The notes under the pieces: model-generated
Told to the model about the DNA's origin: nothing
The model's input: the letters and a program-made list of their open reading frames with translations, nothing else
Databases searched by the model: none
Source: Salegentibacter mishustinae
GTDB taxonomy: Bacteria; Bacteroidota; Bacteroidia; Flavobacteriales; Flavobacteriaceae
Direction: 5' to 3'
NCBI RefSeq assembly: GCF_002900095.1
Contig: NZ_LLKN01000002.1
Coordinates: forward strand, 1,984,001 to 2,048,000
DNA: 64,000 bases
Program-made: the position numbers and the translations under genes
In this document: positions 8,987 to 17,766 of the stretch, piece after piece
Layout of the letters: each line of letters opens with the position of its first letter
Numbering within the stretch: the first letter of the stretch is position 1

Positions 8987-10087
8987 TTAATTTAATAAAG
9001 TTTCTAATTTTTCTTTTAAGTCAATAAAAGTTTTACCTTCTTTAGAAGCCGAGGCAAATCGCCCAATAATTTTCCCATTTGGATCTATTAAAATATATGC
9101 CGGTATGGGTTTAATGTCAAATTGATATCCTATTGATTCCTTAGAATCGATGTTATTGAAACCTACGAATGTGTGATCCCAATTATTTAGATCATACTTT
9201 TTTACACCTTTTTTCCAGTCATCTTCAGTTTCATCAAAAGATACAAATAGTACTTCCAGGCCCTTATCAGAATATTCATTAATGAGTAACTTTACTTCTG
9301 GAAATTTCGCAATACAGGGTTTACACCAGTCTGCCCAGAAATCAATAAGTAAGTATTTGCCCTTAAAAGAATCAAGTGATAATTTATTTCCTGAAATATC
9401 AACTACATTAAAATCTGGAGCAGCATCATCTACCTTTACAATCATCTTTTTCAAAAAACTATGAATTTTTTTACCATCAAGTGATTGTTTATTATTAGCT
9501 GAAAACGAGCTGAAAATATTCTGTACAGAATCTATAGGAATACTTCTTTGATAGAAATTAAGAAAATATGGACTTAAGCTGGATTCCGGGTTTTCTATGG
9601 CGTAATTCAATTCTATCTTTTGAATTTTTTCATTCCCTGCAATGAGTAAATCATTTGAGTTTGCTGATTTATTATTAGAAACACTATCGAGTTTCAGGCG
9701 TATCGGTTTCGTTTTACTTTTAACTTTCTCGAATTCTTTTTGCGAGTTTGATCCTACTATTTTAATTTCTTTAAAATTATCTTCTTCTACCTGTACCTCT
9801 ATATTTCCCGGTTCAATAAAGAAATACCCAAGATTAGGATCCTCCATTCCTCCAGATTGTATATTGCCAGTTAGAAGAACTTTCTGTACTCCTTCTAAAT
9901 TCCCACTAGCTTGAAATTTATTATTTTCTATTTCCAAAGTGTCACTTATATGTTTCCCATCAATATCAATATATCTTAAAACAAGTTCGTCAGTGTTTTG
10001 ACCTGAAAATTCGCCATTTAGCTTGAAATTTTGAGAAAAACTGATTATTGGAATAAGAAGAAATAGAATTAAATTGGATGCTTTCAT
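8987..10087 (-). CDS. TlpA-family thiol-disulfide oxidoreductase with DUF4369-like N-terminus
   Basis: The 366-residue protein begins with a signal peptide (MKASNLILFLLIPIISFSQ), then a beta-rich domain of the DUF4369 kind (about 20-220), then an AhpC/TSA-thioredoxin domain with the redox motif WCKPC near residue 257 and the cis-proline region PIPAYILI. In Bacteroidota such proteins are periplasmic and reduce or reshuffle disulfides, often during respiratory stress or cytochrome maturation. The start ATG at 10087 is set by the signal peptide. It heads a probable five-gene operon with the four membrane proteins down to 7980. Substrate unknown. Confidence 0.9.
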   Translation of the reverse strand: MKASNLILFLLIPIISFSQNFKLNGEFSGQNTDELVLRYIDIDGKHISDTLEIENNKFQASGNLEGVQKVLLTGNIQSGGMEDPNLGYFFIEPGNIEVQVEEDNFKEIKIVGSNSQKEFEKVKSKTKPIRLKLDSVSNNKSANSNDLLIAGNEKIQKIELNYAIENPESSLSPYFLNFYQRSIPIDSVQNIFSSFSANNKQSLDGKKIHSFLKKMIVKVDDAAPDFNVVDISGNKLSLDSFKGKYLLIDFWADWCKPCIAKFPEVKLLINEYSDKGLEVLFVSFDETEDDWKKGVKKYDLNNWDHTFVGFNNIDSKESIGYQFDIKPIPAYILIDPNGKIIGRFASASKEGKTFIDLKEKLETLLN

Positions 10088-10297
10088 AAGATTTGGATTT
10101 TGTAGGTTTTAAAAAGACTTTACAATTTACATCACCTATAACTTGGGATGAAGCCCGATATGAAATGAATTTAATAAAAAAAGCTTATAAAACTTAAAAT
10201 CACAGGTCAAAAAATTATTTATATTAAGCGATTAACGTTAAAAAAATTGATAAACAACAACAACGACTTTTAGGTTTAGGCTTTTCAATCCCGTTTC

Positions 10298-11965
10298 CTA
10301 AAATTCATTTTCCTCGTTACCTAAAGCTATTTTATCTAAACTTCTTGCATTCTCCATAATTTCTAAAGGATAATCGTATAACTCTAAGATCTTTATAGCA
10401 TTTCCGCTCTTTGGTTTTCCAGGTTTTATTTTATGATCAAAAAATAAGCGTTCATTTTCTATAGTTTCAGAAAAATGATAGAGATCGAAATTTCTATTTC
10501 TTAGCAGATCTGTAAGTTCAAGATCGTGGGTAGAAACCATCACTATATTTTTTTTCTTATTTAAATAGGAAAGGATAGATTTTCCGGCGGCAATTCTTTG
10601 AACCGTATTTGTGCCTTTAAAAAGTTCATCTAAAATAAAAAGACAATTATCTTCTTTTCTAGAGATATCGATCAATTCTTTAATGCGAACAACTTCCTCT
10701 AAATAATAACTTGTATTAGTTAGTAAATCATCTGAAAATCTAATAGAAGAAAAAATTTTGAAAAAAGGAGCTTCAAATTTTGATGCAAAAGAGATATTTA
10801 AAGTCTGGCCAACTAATGCATTAATACTAAAAGTCCTAATAAATGTAGTTTTGCCAGACATATTAGAGCCGGTTAGAAGTAAACTGCTATTATCTAACAT
10901 TAAATCGTTGGGAACGCATTGCTCTATCAGTGGATGATAAATCCCTTTTGCGTTAACTCGCTTTTCGTCTAAAAATTTAGGTTTACAGGAAATAATATCA
11001 TCTGCTCGCAACGATGCACAGGATATAGCCGAATCAATTTCACCAATAAAGATGAAAAGTTTTTTAATTTCAGCTCTATTATTTTTTAAGCTTTTCTGAA
11101 AATTATAAAAAAGAATAGGTTCTAAATTGAAAGTTATTTTAATCATTTCTGATATAAACCAGAAGAAAAGCGTGTACTCATTATCCAACTTTTTCTCCCA
11201 TTCAATAAATCTGATCTTTGATAAAATAGGCTTTGCACTCTTTAAAAAATCCAGGTCTGGAAAAAATGAACTGATTTCTTTTGATGTACTTAGGTTTTTG
11301 GCCACAATATAACTAGCAGCCAACTGCGAAACTCCATTTAAGTAATACTGAACAGAGGATTTATTTTTATAATGAAATACAAGATTGATAAAGAAGATTG
11401 GGACCAGAGCTAAAAACCAGGTGGGATCAAAAAAGCCTAATATAATAGACATTAGTGCACCGGTTGATAGAAAATAGAATAGCCAGATATTCCCCGGTTT
11501 TTCTGACTCTGTAGAGCGAAAAATTTCCTCTAAAAAATATCCTTTATCAGATGCAATTTTCGAAAGTTCAAGCTGGGTTTGAATTCTAAGTTTCATATTC
11601 GAACTAAAAATTCCAGTCAGTTCTTCAAATTGCTTTAATTCAGAAATTGGTTTTATTGTTCTTAATTTGTAGTAAAGATATTGCTGGCCAATTTTAGAGG
11701 TTGTTCTATCAATAAATTTAAAAACCTCATTTAGGTCTAAATCATTCCAGGTGTTGTCAGATATTTTCTGATGAACTTTCTCAGAAGATCCATGATTTTC
11801 AAAAAACCTATTAATCAACTCAAAATTGAAATAAGATTCTGTCTTAGGTTTTCCCCAATTTTCTTTTAAAGTTTGTCTTGTGATTTTAGTTTTTCGCTTT
11901 TTAATTTGAATATCAACAAGATAAACTACAATTAAAACTAAGACCAGACCTAAAATCCAATTCAT
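10298..11965 (-). CDS. Membrane-anchored MutS-like ATPase
   Basis: This 555-residue protein has the MutS ATPase core: P-loop TGSNMSGKTTF (about residue 365), the TSYYLEEVVRIKEL segment, Walker B FILDELFKGTN (about 441) and STHDLELTDL. The N-terminus is a hydrophobic helix (residues 3-20), and a further hydrophobic block lies at about 160-198, which probably forms two helices. The mismatch-recognition and connector domains of true MutS are missing; only the lever/clamp and ATPase parts remain. It therefore belongs to the MutS-related proteins common in Bacteroidota rather than to post-replicative repair MutS. The role is unknown, perhaps DNA handling at the membrane. The gene stands alone, with 110 bases on its 5' side to the next gene. 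Confidence 0.8.
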   Translation of the reverse strand: MNWILGLVLVLIVVYLVDIQIKKRKTKITRQTLKENWGKPKTESYFNFELINRFFENHGSSEKVHQKISDNTWNDLDLNEVFKFIDRTTSKIGQQYLYYKLRTIKPISELKQFEELTGIFSSNMKLRIQTQLELSKIASDKGYFLEEIFRSTESEKPGNIWLFYFLSTGALMSIILGFFDPTWFLALVPIFFINLVFHYKNKSSVQYYLNGVSQLAASYIVAKNLSTSKEISSFFPDLDFLKSAKPILSKIRFIEWEKKLDNEYTLFFWFISEMIKITFNLEPILFYNFQKSLKNNRAEIKKLFIFIGEIDSAISCASLRADDIISCKPKFLDEKRVNAKGIYHPLIEQCVPNDLMLDNSSLLLTGSNMSGKTTFIRTFSINALVGQTLNISFASKFEAPFFKIFSSIRFSDDLLTNTSYYLEEVVRIKELIDISRKEDNCLFILDELFKGTNTVQRIAAGKSILSYLNKKKNIVMVSTHDLELTDLLRNRNFDLYHFSETIENERLFFDHKIKPGKPKSGNAIKILELYDYPLEIMENARSLDKIALGNEENEF

Positions 11966-12076
11966 ATAAGTTTCTTATTCTTCATTATTGATTTAGGGTA
12001 ACTTGTTATACAATCCATTCAATACTTTTTCAGAATTAGGATGAGTTAGCCTAGACTAAGTTAAATTTAGCTAATT

Positions 12077-12529
12077 TTATTCTTCAGCGATGGTAGAGTG
12101 AAGTAGTTGCAACTTCCATCCTTCTTCCGTGAGAATTGCGGTAGCGCTTTCCAGCCAATTTAGTTCCCTCACCACTTTTTCTCCCGATTTAAATTCGGCT
12201 TTGTTATGATAAGCCACCCAGGCCATTTTTCCTTCAATTTTTATTTCTATAAAATCAAAAGAATTAAATCTTATTACTTCTGATTTTTGCTTACTGGCAC
12301 GATCTAAATAATTTCTCATCTTATCCATATCCCAAACCTCCCCGGTTTCCAGTAGGAGAAAATCCTGGGTGCAATAAGTGTCTAATGCCTGCGGATCCAA
12401 ATCAGAAAATATCTTTTGAAAAGAGTTGGAAATAAGTTCTTTGATCTGATCTTCTTTCTTCATTTCTGAATTCTGGCTCATAGCCGTTATTCCTATAAAC
12501 ATTATTAAAAGCTGAAATATTCTCTTCAT
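12077..12529 (-). CDS. Exported NTF2-like (SnoaL/DUF4440-type) protein
   Basis: The 150-residue protein starts with a signal peptide (MKRIFQLLIMFIGITAMSQ) and continues with an NTF2-like fold: a helix SFQKIFSDLDPQALDTYC, then TQDFLLLETGEVWDMDKM, then strands ending in AWVAYHNKAEF and WKLQLLHSTIAEE. This cone-shaped fold binds small hydrophobic ligands or acts as an enzyme, but no catalytic residues can be named here. It would be periplasmic. It is divergent from the membrane-protein/XRE pair at 12694, with 164 bases between. Function unknown. Confidence 0.8.
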   Translation of the reverse strand: MKRIFQLLIMFIGITAMSQNSEMKKEDQIKELISNSFQKIFSDLDPQALDTYCTQDFLLLETGEVWDMDKMRNYLDRASKQKSEVIRFNSFDFIEIKIEGKMAWVAYHNKAEFKSGEKVVRELNWLESATAILTEEGWKLQLLHSTIAEE

Positions 12530-12620
12530 AACTATAGTTTAAATTAAGAACCGTGCTTTCAAATTTATGAAACTAGAATAGTTATTTACTTCTCCTTCAT
12601 CAATTTAATTTGTAAACAAA

Positions 12621-12681
12621 ACTTTACATTTCAATTATTTGGCTATATTTGTAAAGTAAACATTACATAAAGTAAAACTTT
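12621..12681 (+). promoter_or_regulatory. Promoter with overlapping inverted-repeat operators
   Basis: TATATTTG at 12644-12651 fits the Bacteroidota -7 box TAnnTTTG. Around it lie ACTTTAC (12621-12627) and its inverse GTAAAGT (12651-12657), and a 13-bp palindrome with arms AAAGT and ACTTT (12669-12681). The palindrome ends 12 bases before the start codon of the membrane protein. Repressor-operator architecture is inferred: the XRE protein encoded two genes downstream is the obvious candidate to bind here. Confidence 0.55.
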
Positions 12682-12693
12682 AATTACATTAAA

Positions 12694-13086
12694 ATGAAAA
12701 AAGAACGAAAAAAGAATCTTTACACTCTTGCCGTATGGACCTGGAGTTGGGTGGCTACAATGGCACTTGCCACCTTCGGGCCGAAATATATTTGGGACGA
12801 TCACACCGTTTTAACGGTTTTGGCAATTTCAGTGAATTTTGTTCACGGTATCCTTATGATTTTTGCCAACAGGAAATTCTTTAATAATCTAGATGAGTTG
12901 CAACGTAAAATTCATTTAGAATCCCTGGCTTTAACCCTGGGTTTGGCAATTGTGGTGGGACTATCGTATTCTCTTCTAGATGTTACCAACCTTATTAATT
13001 TCGATGCAGATATAAGCAATCTTGTGATATTTATAGGATTAACTTATTTAGTTTTAGTCACCATAAATTCCAGAAGGTACACATGA
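12694..13086 (+). CDS. Four-helix membrane protein coupled to XRE regulator
   Basis: The 130-residue protein has four predicted membrane helices (about 12-28, 37-57, 73-92, 105-123) and the loop NRKFFNNLDELQRKIHLESLA. Such proteins commonly precede a 65-70 residue XRE regulator in Firmicutes and Bacteroidota, and the two are often described as a paired membrane-sensor/repressor unit, but no biochemical role is established. Its last four bases overlap the start of the regulator gene (ATGA), which indicates translational coupling. The upstream operator-like repeats suggest autorepression. Confidence 0.8.
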   Translation: MKKERKKNLYTLAVWTWSWVATMALATFGPKYIWDDHTVLTVLAISVNFVHGILMIFANRKFFNNLDELQRKIHLESLALTLGLAIVVGLSYSLLDVTNLINFDADISNLVIFIGLTYLVLVTINSRRYT

Positions 13087-13280
13087 AAAATAAGTTAAAA
13101 GTGCTTCGGGCTGAGCATAGCTATACACAGGAAGATTTAGCAGAATTTATTGGAGTTTCGCGCCAAACTATTAATGCCATAGAGAAAGGAAAATTTGATC
13201 CTAGTTTACCCACAGCATTTCGGATTTCCAGGATCTTTAAGCTACCGATTGAAGCTATCTTTACGTTTGAAGAAACTTAA
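13083..13280 (+). CDS. XRE-family HTH transcriptional regulator (YozG-like)
   Basis: A 65-residue protein that is only a helix-turn-helix domain: LKVLRAEHSYTQEDLAEFIG, then SRQTINAIEKGKFDPSLP as recognition helix and turn, then PIEAIFTFEE. This is the compact YozG/Cro-like class, which binds DNA as a dimer and usually represses its own operon. The start overlaps the stop of the preceding membrane-protein gene by 4 bases. It is the last chromosomal gene before the island: the att repeat begins 51 bases after its stop, and before integration it would have faced mnmE in convergent orientation. Confidence 0.9.
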   Translation: MKNKLKVLRAEHSYTQEDLAEFIGVSRQTINAIEKGKFDPSLPTAFRISRIFKLPIEAIFTFEET

Positions 13281-13330
13281 ATTGGTAGGTGTAAACTAAT
13301 TTTATAAGTCTGCCTATTCAGTTTTAGTTA

Positions 13331-13350
13331 TTACTTTCCAATACAGAAAT
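13331..13350. repeat. Left attachment site core (att direct repeat)
   Basis: TTACTTTCCAATACAGAAAT is identical to 60325-60344. The bases on either side differ (GTTA and CGTC here against CCAT and TAGA at the right copy), so 20 bp is the full extent of identity. No part of mnmE beyond the repeat is found here, as expected when the island carried a copy of the gene's last codons. Confidence 0.85.
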
Positions 13351-13387
13351 CGTCTTTTCAGGAATTACCTACACTTCCTGTATTTTG

Positions 13388-13405
13388 AGGTACAATCTAG
13401 GTACA
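13388..13405. promoter_or_regulatory. Arm-type integrase binding motifs, left end
   Basis: Two direct copies of AGGTACA start at 13388 and 13399, 11 bp apart, 38 bp inside the left core repeat. The same heptamer pair with the same 11-bp spacing lies near the right end (60184 and 60195). The spacing of one helical turn and presence at both ends suggest binding sites for the integrase's N-terminal arm-binding domain; this is inference. Confidence 0.55.
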
Positions 13406-13544
13406 CACCTATTTCTAACATGTCAAAAAAAGTTAAAAAATGTTAGCAAATAATTAGTCTTTTTTAATTTAACTGATAATTACGTAATTTAATTTCACAG
13501 TAATTTAGTTAAAAAATAGCTTTAGAGTTAATTTATCGGTTATT

Positions 13545-13790
13545 TCACCAGTGAGCTGCTACAATACTTTTACCTAGAAGTTGAGCTCTATAGTTTTTGC
13601 CAGTTAGCTTCAGTAGGGATTTCTTCCAATCAGGATGCCCCGTGGGCATTAGCCGGAGTGGTGCAGATTTTATTGGGGTGGCCTTACCTATTTCCATAAG
13701 GTCAAATAACGAGGCCTTTGAAGCAGCAGAAAGAATTAACCAGGTTAATTCCTCTCCGCCGAATCCATTACATGTTACCTTTAATTTCAT
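13545..13790 (-). CDS. Hypothetical protein, 81 aa
   Basis: An ATG-initiated frame with a balanced amino-acid composition: it begins MKLKVTCNGFGGEELTWLIL and ends KNYRAQLLGKSIVAAHW, with a central TPIKSAPLRLMPTGHPDWKK. The codon pattern and the higher G+C than its surroundings favour this strand over the overlapping plus-strand frame (13597-13800). I do not recognise a family. It lies just inside the left island end and could be a remnant of a larger gene. No clear ribosome-binding site or promoter is visible. Confidence 0.35.
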   Translation of the reverse strand: MKLKVTCNGFGGEELTWLILSAASKASLFDLMEIGKATPIKSAPLRLMPTGHPDWKKSLLKLTGKNYRAQLLGKSIVAAHW

Positions 13791-13800
13791 AGTAAACTAA

Positions 13801-14043
13801 AATGGGGCTGCCTGGCTTTATCTTTTTAAAATTTCTTGATTTGGTTCTTTACTTAATGGATAAGTTTGGACGTATATTATTTTAAATAGCTATTGGTATT
13901 TATTACTTCATACTTTGGGCTTCTTTTTTACCCCATTTCAAAAAATTTAGTATTTGTTGCTCTCATAAGAATAAAGACAGGGTCATCTTGTTCTAATCGG
14001 ATCTGGTTCGCTTGCCTCAGTTATATCTTTACTTTTTTAATCT
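13801..14043. other. AT-rich island-end region, no gene
   Basis: The 243 bp between the hypothetical gene and the decayed regulator carry only short frames with no recognisable product. I see no repeats or terminators. It may be decayed DNA at the island edge. Confidence 0.4.
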
Positions 14044-14181
14044 GCAAAGTAATTTGTATTCCAAGGATATCTGATTTTTAAAAAGATTCCAGGGTAGGAT
14101 TAGCCTGGCCTGTCTCGATCTTAGCATATTGCTTCCGATATCAACCAACTCTTCTAATTGTTTCTGGATAATCCTCATATT
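14044..14181 (-). pseudogene. Decayed XRE-family regulator
   Basis: On the minus strand one frame reads QLEELVDIGSNML and, after a shift of frame, another reads IETGQANPTLESF, then a stop, then KSDILGIQIT. These pieces in order match the recognition-helix and C-terminal part of a typical XRE repressor (pattern: xELVDIGxSxISKIETGQANPTLESLxKISDxLGI). At least one frameshift, a small deletion and one stop codon are needed to explain it. No intact start is seen. It is probably the relic of an island or phage-type regulator. Confidence 0.55.
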
Positions 14182-14348
14182 ATCGAGGCGTTTAAAACAT
14201 TAGGTAGAAACCCCTAAATAATGAAAATCAGTTATTAACAACGATAGATTTAATGAATAACCTTAAAAAAATCCAGAATTTTATCTATTTTTAATTTCTT
14301 AACTCCAAATCACTTTATTGATCTTGACTTTTTCTAATTGATAAAGGT

Positions 14349-17300
14349 TTGATAAAGAAATTCACGAAAGAGGAATCTTTAATAATTGATTATACCAAGA
14401 AAGGTGAGTTAATTGATTTCGAATTAGATTTCAAAAATAATCCAAAGATTGTAATTGACTCAAAGTTTTTAATCAATTTAATACTAGGTTTCCCTTTACC
14501 TAACAAACACGACGATTATAATTCAACCACCATTTATCCTCTAACAAGGAAAGGCCTTAATTTATCTGGAGTTCGGATCAAAGGAGTTTTAAATTTATCT
14601 GTAAGTTTAGGAACGTCTCCACTCCCGCCATTAACTTTTAGAAATTGTATTTTCGAAGGTGATTCTTTGGACTACTATAAAAAAGCAAGTCTAAGACCTA
14701 AGCCTTCATTCTCATCTACACATTGCCATTTTTCAAATCTCAAAATAGAAAATTGCAAAATTGGTTTTTGTGATTTTAAAAATTCAAAATTTCAGAGTGA
14801 CCTTATTATCACTGAATTAAAACCCTTAGTAAAAAATGGTATATGTATGATCGACCTTAGTCGAATTGATGTAAAAGGGATGGTTAGTATCAGTCGTACA
14901 ATTCTAAATCTTGCAGACAGAAGTACGGACCTTAATATTCCATATCGACGTAGCGGTATACCTTCAAATTACGCATTAACTCTTGCCGATTCTAGAATAA
15001 ATAACAGCTTATTTCTAAGACCTTATTTTAGAGTGAAAAATGGTGGGGTAAATCTATGTAACACGATAGTCTGTTCAGATTTTTGGTGTGATGGTTCTCA
15101 AATAAAAGCTAAGAAGAATAATTGGGCACTTTTTTGCCAATCTTTAAAAGTATATGGTACAGTTGGATTTACCGGGCTTCATTTTCAAAATGAGAAGAAA
15201 AATAAAGATTCAGACTTAAATATAATATCTAAGGAAAAAGTTTGTCAGATATGCAAAATTGAAGGAAAAGTTTCCTTCTTGTCTGCTAAACTTGGTGAAG
15301 CATTATTTTCAGGTTGCCAAATTAAAAAACTAAATGAAGATGACCAATTCATTTTTTCAGGTTCAACACTAAACCGTTTAACCATTAATCAATGGGTTTT
15401 TCTAAATCCTACAACAAAAAAAGAGGAATATCATCGATTTGAATCTGAAATGCCATTTATTTTTTCAGAATCAGCTATCAATGGTTCTGTTAAAATTTTA
15501 AATGCAAATCTTCCAGAATCTCTATTTTCAAACAACGTTAAAATTGAAGGAGACCTAAATATTGAAGATATTAAAACCCCTACCATTTCGTTTGCGAACT
15601 CAGAAGTACAAGGTTCAGTAAGTTTGAATGGTACTATTGAGACTTTTGGAGATTTTAGTGGCTTGACTGTCAACGGAGACTTTTCTCTAAGCTCAATATC
15701 ACAACAACTAGTATTGAAAAAATTGAGTAATAAATCGATTAAGATAAATTTAGAGGACACCATAATCCGTGGAAACTTAAAGATCTATCAAATAAAGGTA
15801 TCAGAATATTCCCCTCCAGAATGGACAAAAAAGAATTATTTTTTTCGTAAACGTGAATTAACGTGTTTCCAAAACATCACCTTAATAGAAGGAGTTTTCT
15901 ATGAAAACAAAAATTCGAAAGAAATTTATACTGTCTCATTTCTTGAAAAGAATGCCAAATACATTTATTTGAAAGGAAAAGTACTGGATTTTATTTCAAA
16001 AGATTTCTCTAAAAGCCTTCTTTTAAAAACCGACCAACAAATTAAAGATTACTTAAAGTTTTTTACTGCATTTGTTTGGGGTGAAGAGGGTTCATTTAGA
16101 ATTATAGAATCTAGAGAAGAACTTGCTCAGTGGGTAAGTTTAAATGAATCCTCCACCGAAGAGGAAAAAATGATAAATCAAATAGAGCCTATTGAAAAGT
16201 TACAACAAGACAAAGATTATTTTTATGCTAAAGCAAATGTGCTATATAAAGATACTTTATATGATACTTCTTTTAAAATAAACACCAAAAATGGAAAGAT
16301 TGAAATGCAGAATGACAAACCTAAATTTCGTTTTCAATCTACTAAAGTCTTTTTTGAGGATATATATCGGAAAATTAGACCTGTAGAATTTTTAGATTTT
16401 ACCCATGTGCCACCTCCATTAGGAAAGGCTACCGAATGGAAAATGATTACAGAAACAACTTCAAATTATCATTCTGATATTTTAGAAAAGAACTTCACAT
16501 CTAAAGTGCAAAAACCAATCATTAATTTGCAGGGAACAAAAGCTACTTGGCTTGAAGATAATCAAGGTAAGACTTGGGATGATGTTATTTTAAACTTGAA
16601 CGGATTCAGCTATGAGCATTTCGGTGAATTACCAGAATATTCAAATAAAAGTATCTACCGATCAGAAAATAAAGTAAAAAAACCGAATCTTAGAATATTA
16701 TGGAGGATCATAATTGTGGCAGCCCTTCTATACTTATTTTATATATCATACCTATGGATTTTAATAATTATAATTTTAATAATCACATTATCTATAAAAA
16801 TCTACAAAAAAAGAAAGAATTTTAATTTTAAAAAATCCTTAGAAGATTTCATTAAATGGATTTTTTATAAACCAAAAGAGAAATTACCAAAACTTAAACC
16901 CTTAAAATGGGGAAAATCATATAACCATTACAAATTGCGAAAATTTTGGCTTTTAAAGCAATTTAGTACCTGGCCGCCCAAAAAGGAAGATTATAAGCCA
17001 CAACCATTTGAACAGGCTGCTAAAGTATTTAAGCAAAATGGACAGTACAAAGAATCAATTTATATTCTTATTAGTAAACTTCGAATAGAAAGAGGTTTAT
17101 TTTATCCTTGGTTTCAAGTACCTTTAATGTGGATTTGGGATCATTTCTTTGGTTTTGGCATCAAAACTTGGATAGTATTAAGAACTTTCGTTTTGTTTTT
17201 TTTAATTGGATGGGCTAGTGTAAGTTTAGCTAATTCAGGAAAATTATCTTTTAGTTGGAAAAACTATAATTATAATCTATTGGCTATCGCTGAGCCAGTT

Positions 17301-17630
17301 TTAATAGTTGATGTCAATTCTGTAACTTCTTACGCGACATCATATGAAGAAAATTTTATAAAAGTTAGAGAAACTGCTATTCCAACTTTAGAGGGAAATT
17401 TTGCAAGGGTTATACCTTGTGGAAATAATGTTGAACCTTCACTATATGCGTTAGATGTGTTTGTACCTCTCTTAGATTTAAAACAAGACACAGAATGTAA
17501 AATTTCTGGTGAGCCAACTGCCTTACCTTGGAGAATAGCCAAAGCTTTATATGCACTATTAGGATGGATAATAACTTCTGTTCTTATACTTACCTTAAGC
17601 GGATATTTAAAACGTGAAGTCGAAAAATAA
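14349..17630 (+). CDS. Giant beta-helix-like membrane protein of the 'membrane-associated oxidoreductase' type
   Basis: The 1093-residue protein has a long N-terminal part (about 40-480) with repeats such as LTRKGLNLSGVRIKGVLNL and FSNLKIENCKIGFCDFKNSKF, which resemble pentapeptide-like right-handed beta-helix coils. Next come a mixed region (480-770), a hydrophobic block (about 780-815), a basic stretch, and a C-terminal part with EQAAKVFKQNGQYKESIYIL and two or more helices (about 937-960 and 1062-1085). Large proteins with repeats and this C-terminal pattern are annotated in other phyla as membrane-associated oxidoreductases, although no redox motif is visible. The start is a TTG at 14349 after AAAGG; there is no ATG between it and the upstream stop. 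Its place in the defence block makes an anti-phage or envelope role possible, but unproven. Confidence 0.6.
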   Translation: MIKKFTKEESLIIDYTKKGELIDFELDFKNNPKIVIDSKFLINLILGFPLPNKHDDYNSTTIYPLTRKGLNLSGVRIKGVLNLSVSLGTSPLPPLTFRNCIFEGDSLDYYKKASLRPKPSFSSTHCHFSNLKIENCKIGFCDFKNSKFQSDLIITELKPLVKNGICMIDLSRIDVKGMVSISRTILNLADRSTDLNIPYRRSGIPSNYALTLADSRINNSLFLRPYFRVKNGGVNLCNTIVCSDFWCDGSQIKAKKNNWALFCQSLKVYGTVGFTGLHFQNEKKNKDSDLNIISKEKVCQICKIEGKVSFLSAKLGEALFSGCQIKKLNEDDQFIFSGSTLNRLTINQWVFLNPTTKKEEYHRFESEMPFIFSESAINGSVKILNANLPESLFSNNVKIEGDLNIEDIKTPTISFANSEVQGSVSLNGTIETFGDFSGLTVNGDFSLSSISQQLVLKKLSNKSIKINLEDTIIRGNLKIYQIKVSEYSPPEWTKKNYFFRKRELTCFQNITLIEGVFYENKNSKEIYTVSFLEKNAKYIYLKGKVLDFISKDFSKSLLLKTDQQIKDYLKFFTAFVWGEEGSFRIIESREELAQWVSLNESSTEEEKMINQIEPIEKLQQDKDYFYAKANVLYKDTLYDTSFKINTKNGKIEMQNDKPKFRFQSTKVFFEDIYRKIRPVEFLDFTHVPPPLGKATEWKMITETTSNYHSDILEKNFTSKVQKPIINLQGTKATWLEDNQGKTWDDVILNLNGFSYEHFGELPEYSNKSIYRSENKVKKPNLRILWRIIIVAALLYLFYISYLWILIIIILIITLSIKIYKKRKNFNFKKSLEDFIKWIFYKPKEKLPKLKPLKWGKSYNHYKLRKFWLLKQFSTWPPKKEDYKPQPFEQAAKVFKQNGQYKESIYILISKLRIERGLFYPWFQVPLMWIWDHFFGFGIKTWIVLRTFVLFFLIGWASVSLANSGKLSFSWKNYNYNLLAIAEPVLIVDVNSVTSYATSYEENFIKVRETAIPTLEGNFARVIPCGNNVEPSLYALDVFVPLLDLKQDTECKISGEPTALPWRIAKALYALLGWIITSVLILTLSGYLKREVEK

Positions 17631-17766
17631 AAATTTTGAAAATAAAATTAAACTCGAATCTTAGAGGGAAGGCCCACCCTTCGATTTATTGACAATATTG
17701 AAAGAAATCTCATTGCATTTGGACTTATACAGCTCTCAATAAGTTTTTGTCTTTTATTCACCCAAA

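Noticed and set aside
13597-13800. 67-codon plus-strand frame opposite the 81-aa hypothetical gene
   Set aside because: The minus-strand frame has a better amino-acid composition; only one of the two can be real, and even that one is uncertain.
17631-17766. Terminator between the giant membrane protein gene and mcrC
   Set aside because: The imperfect GGGAAGG/CCCTTC pairing at about 17669-17692 has no T run and a weak stem, so it was not called.
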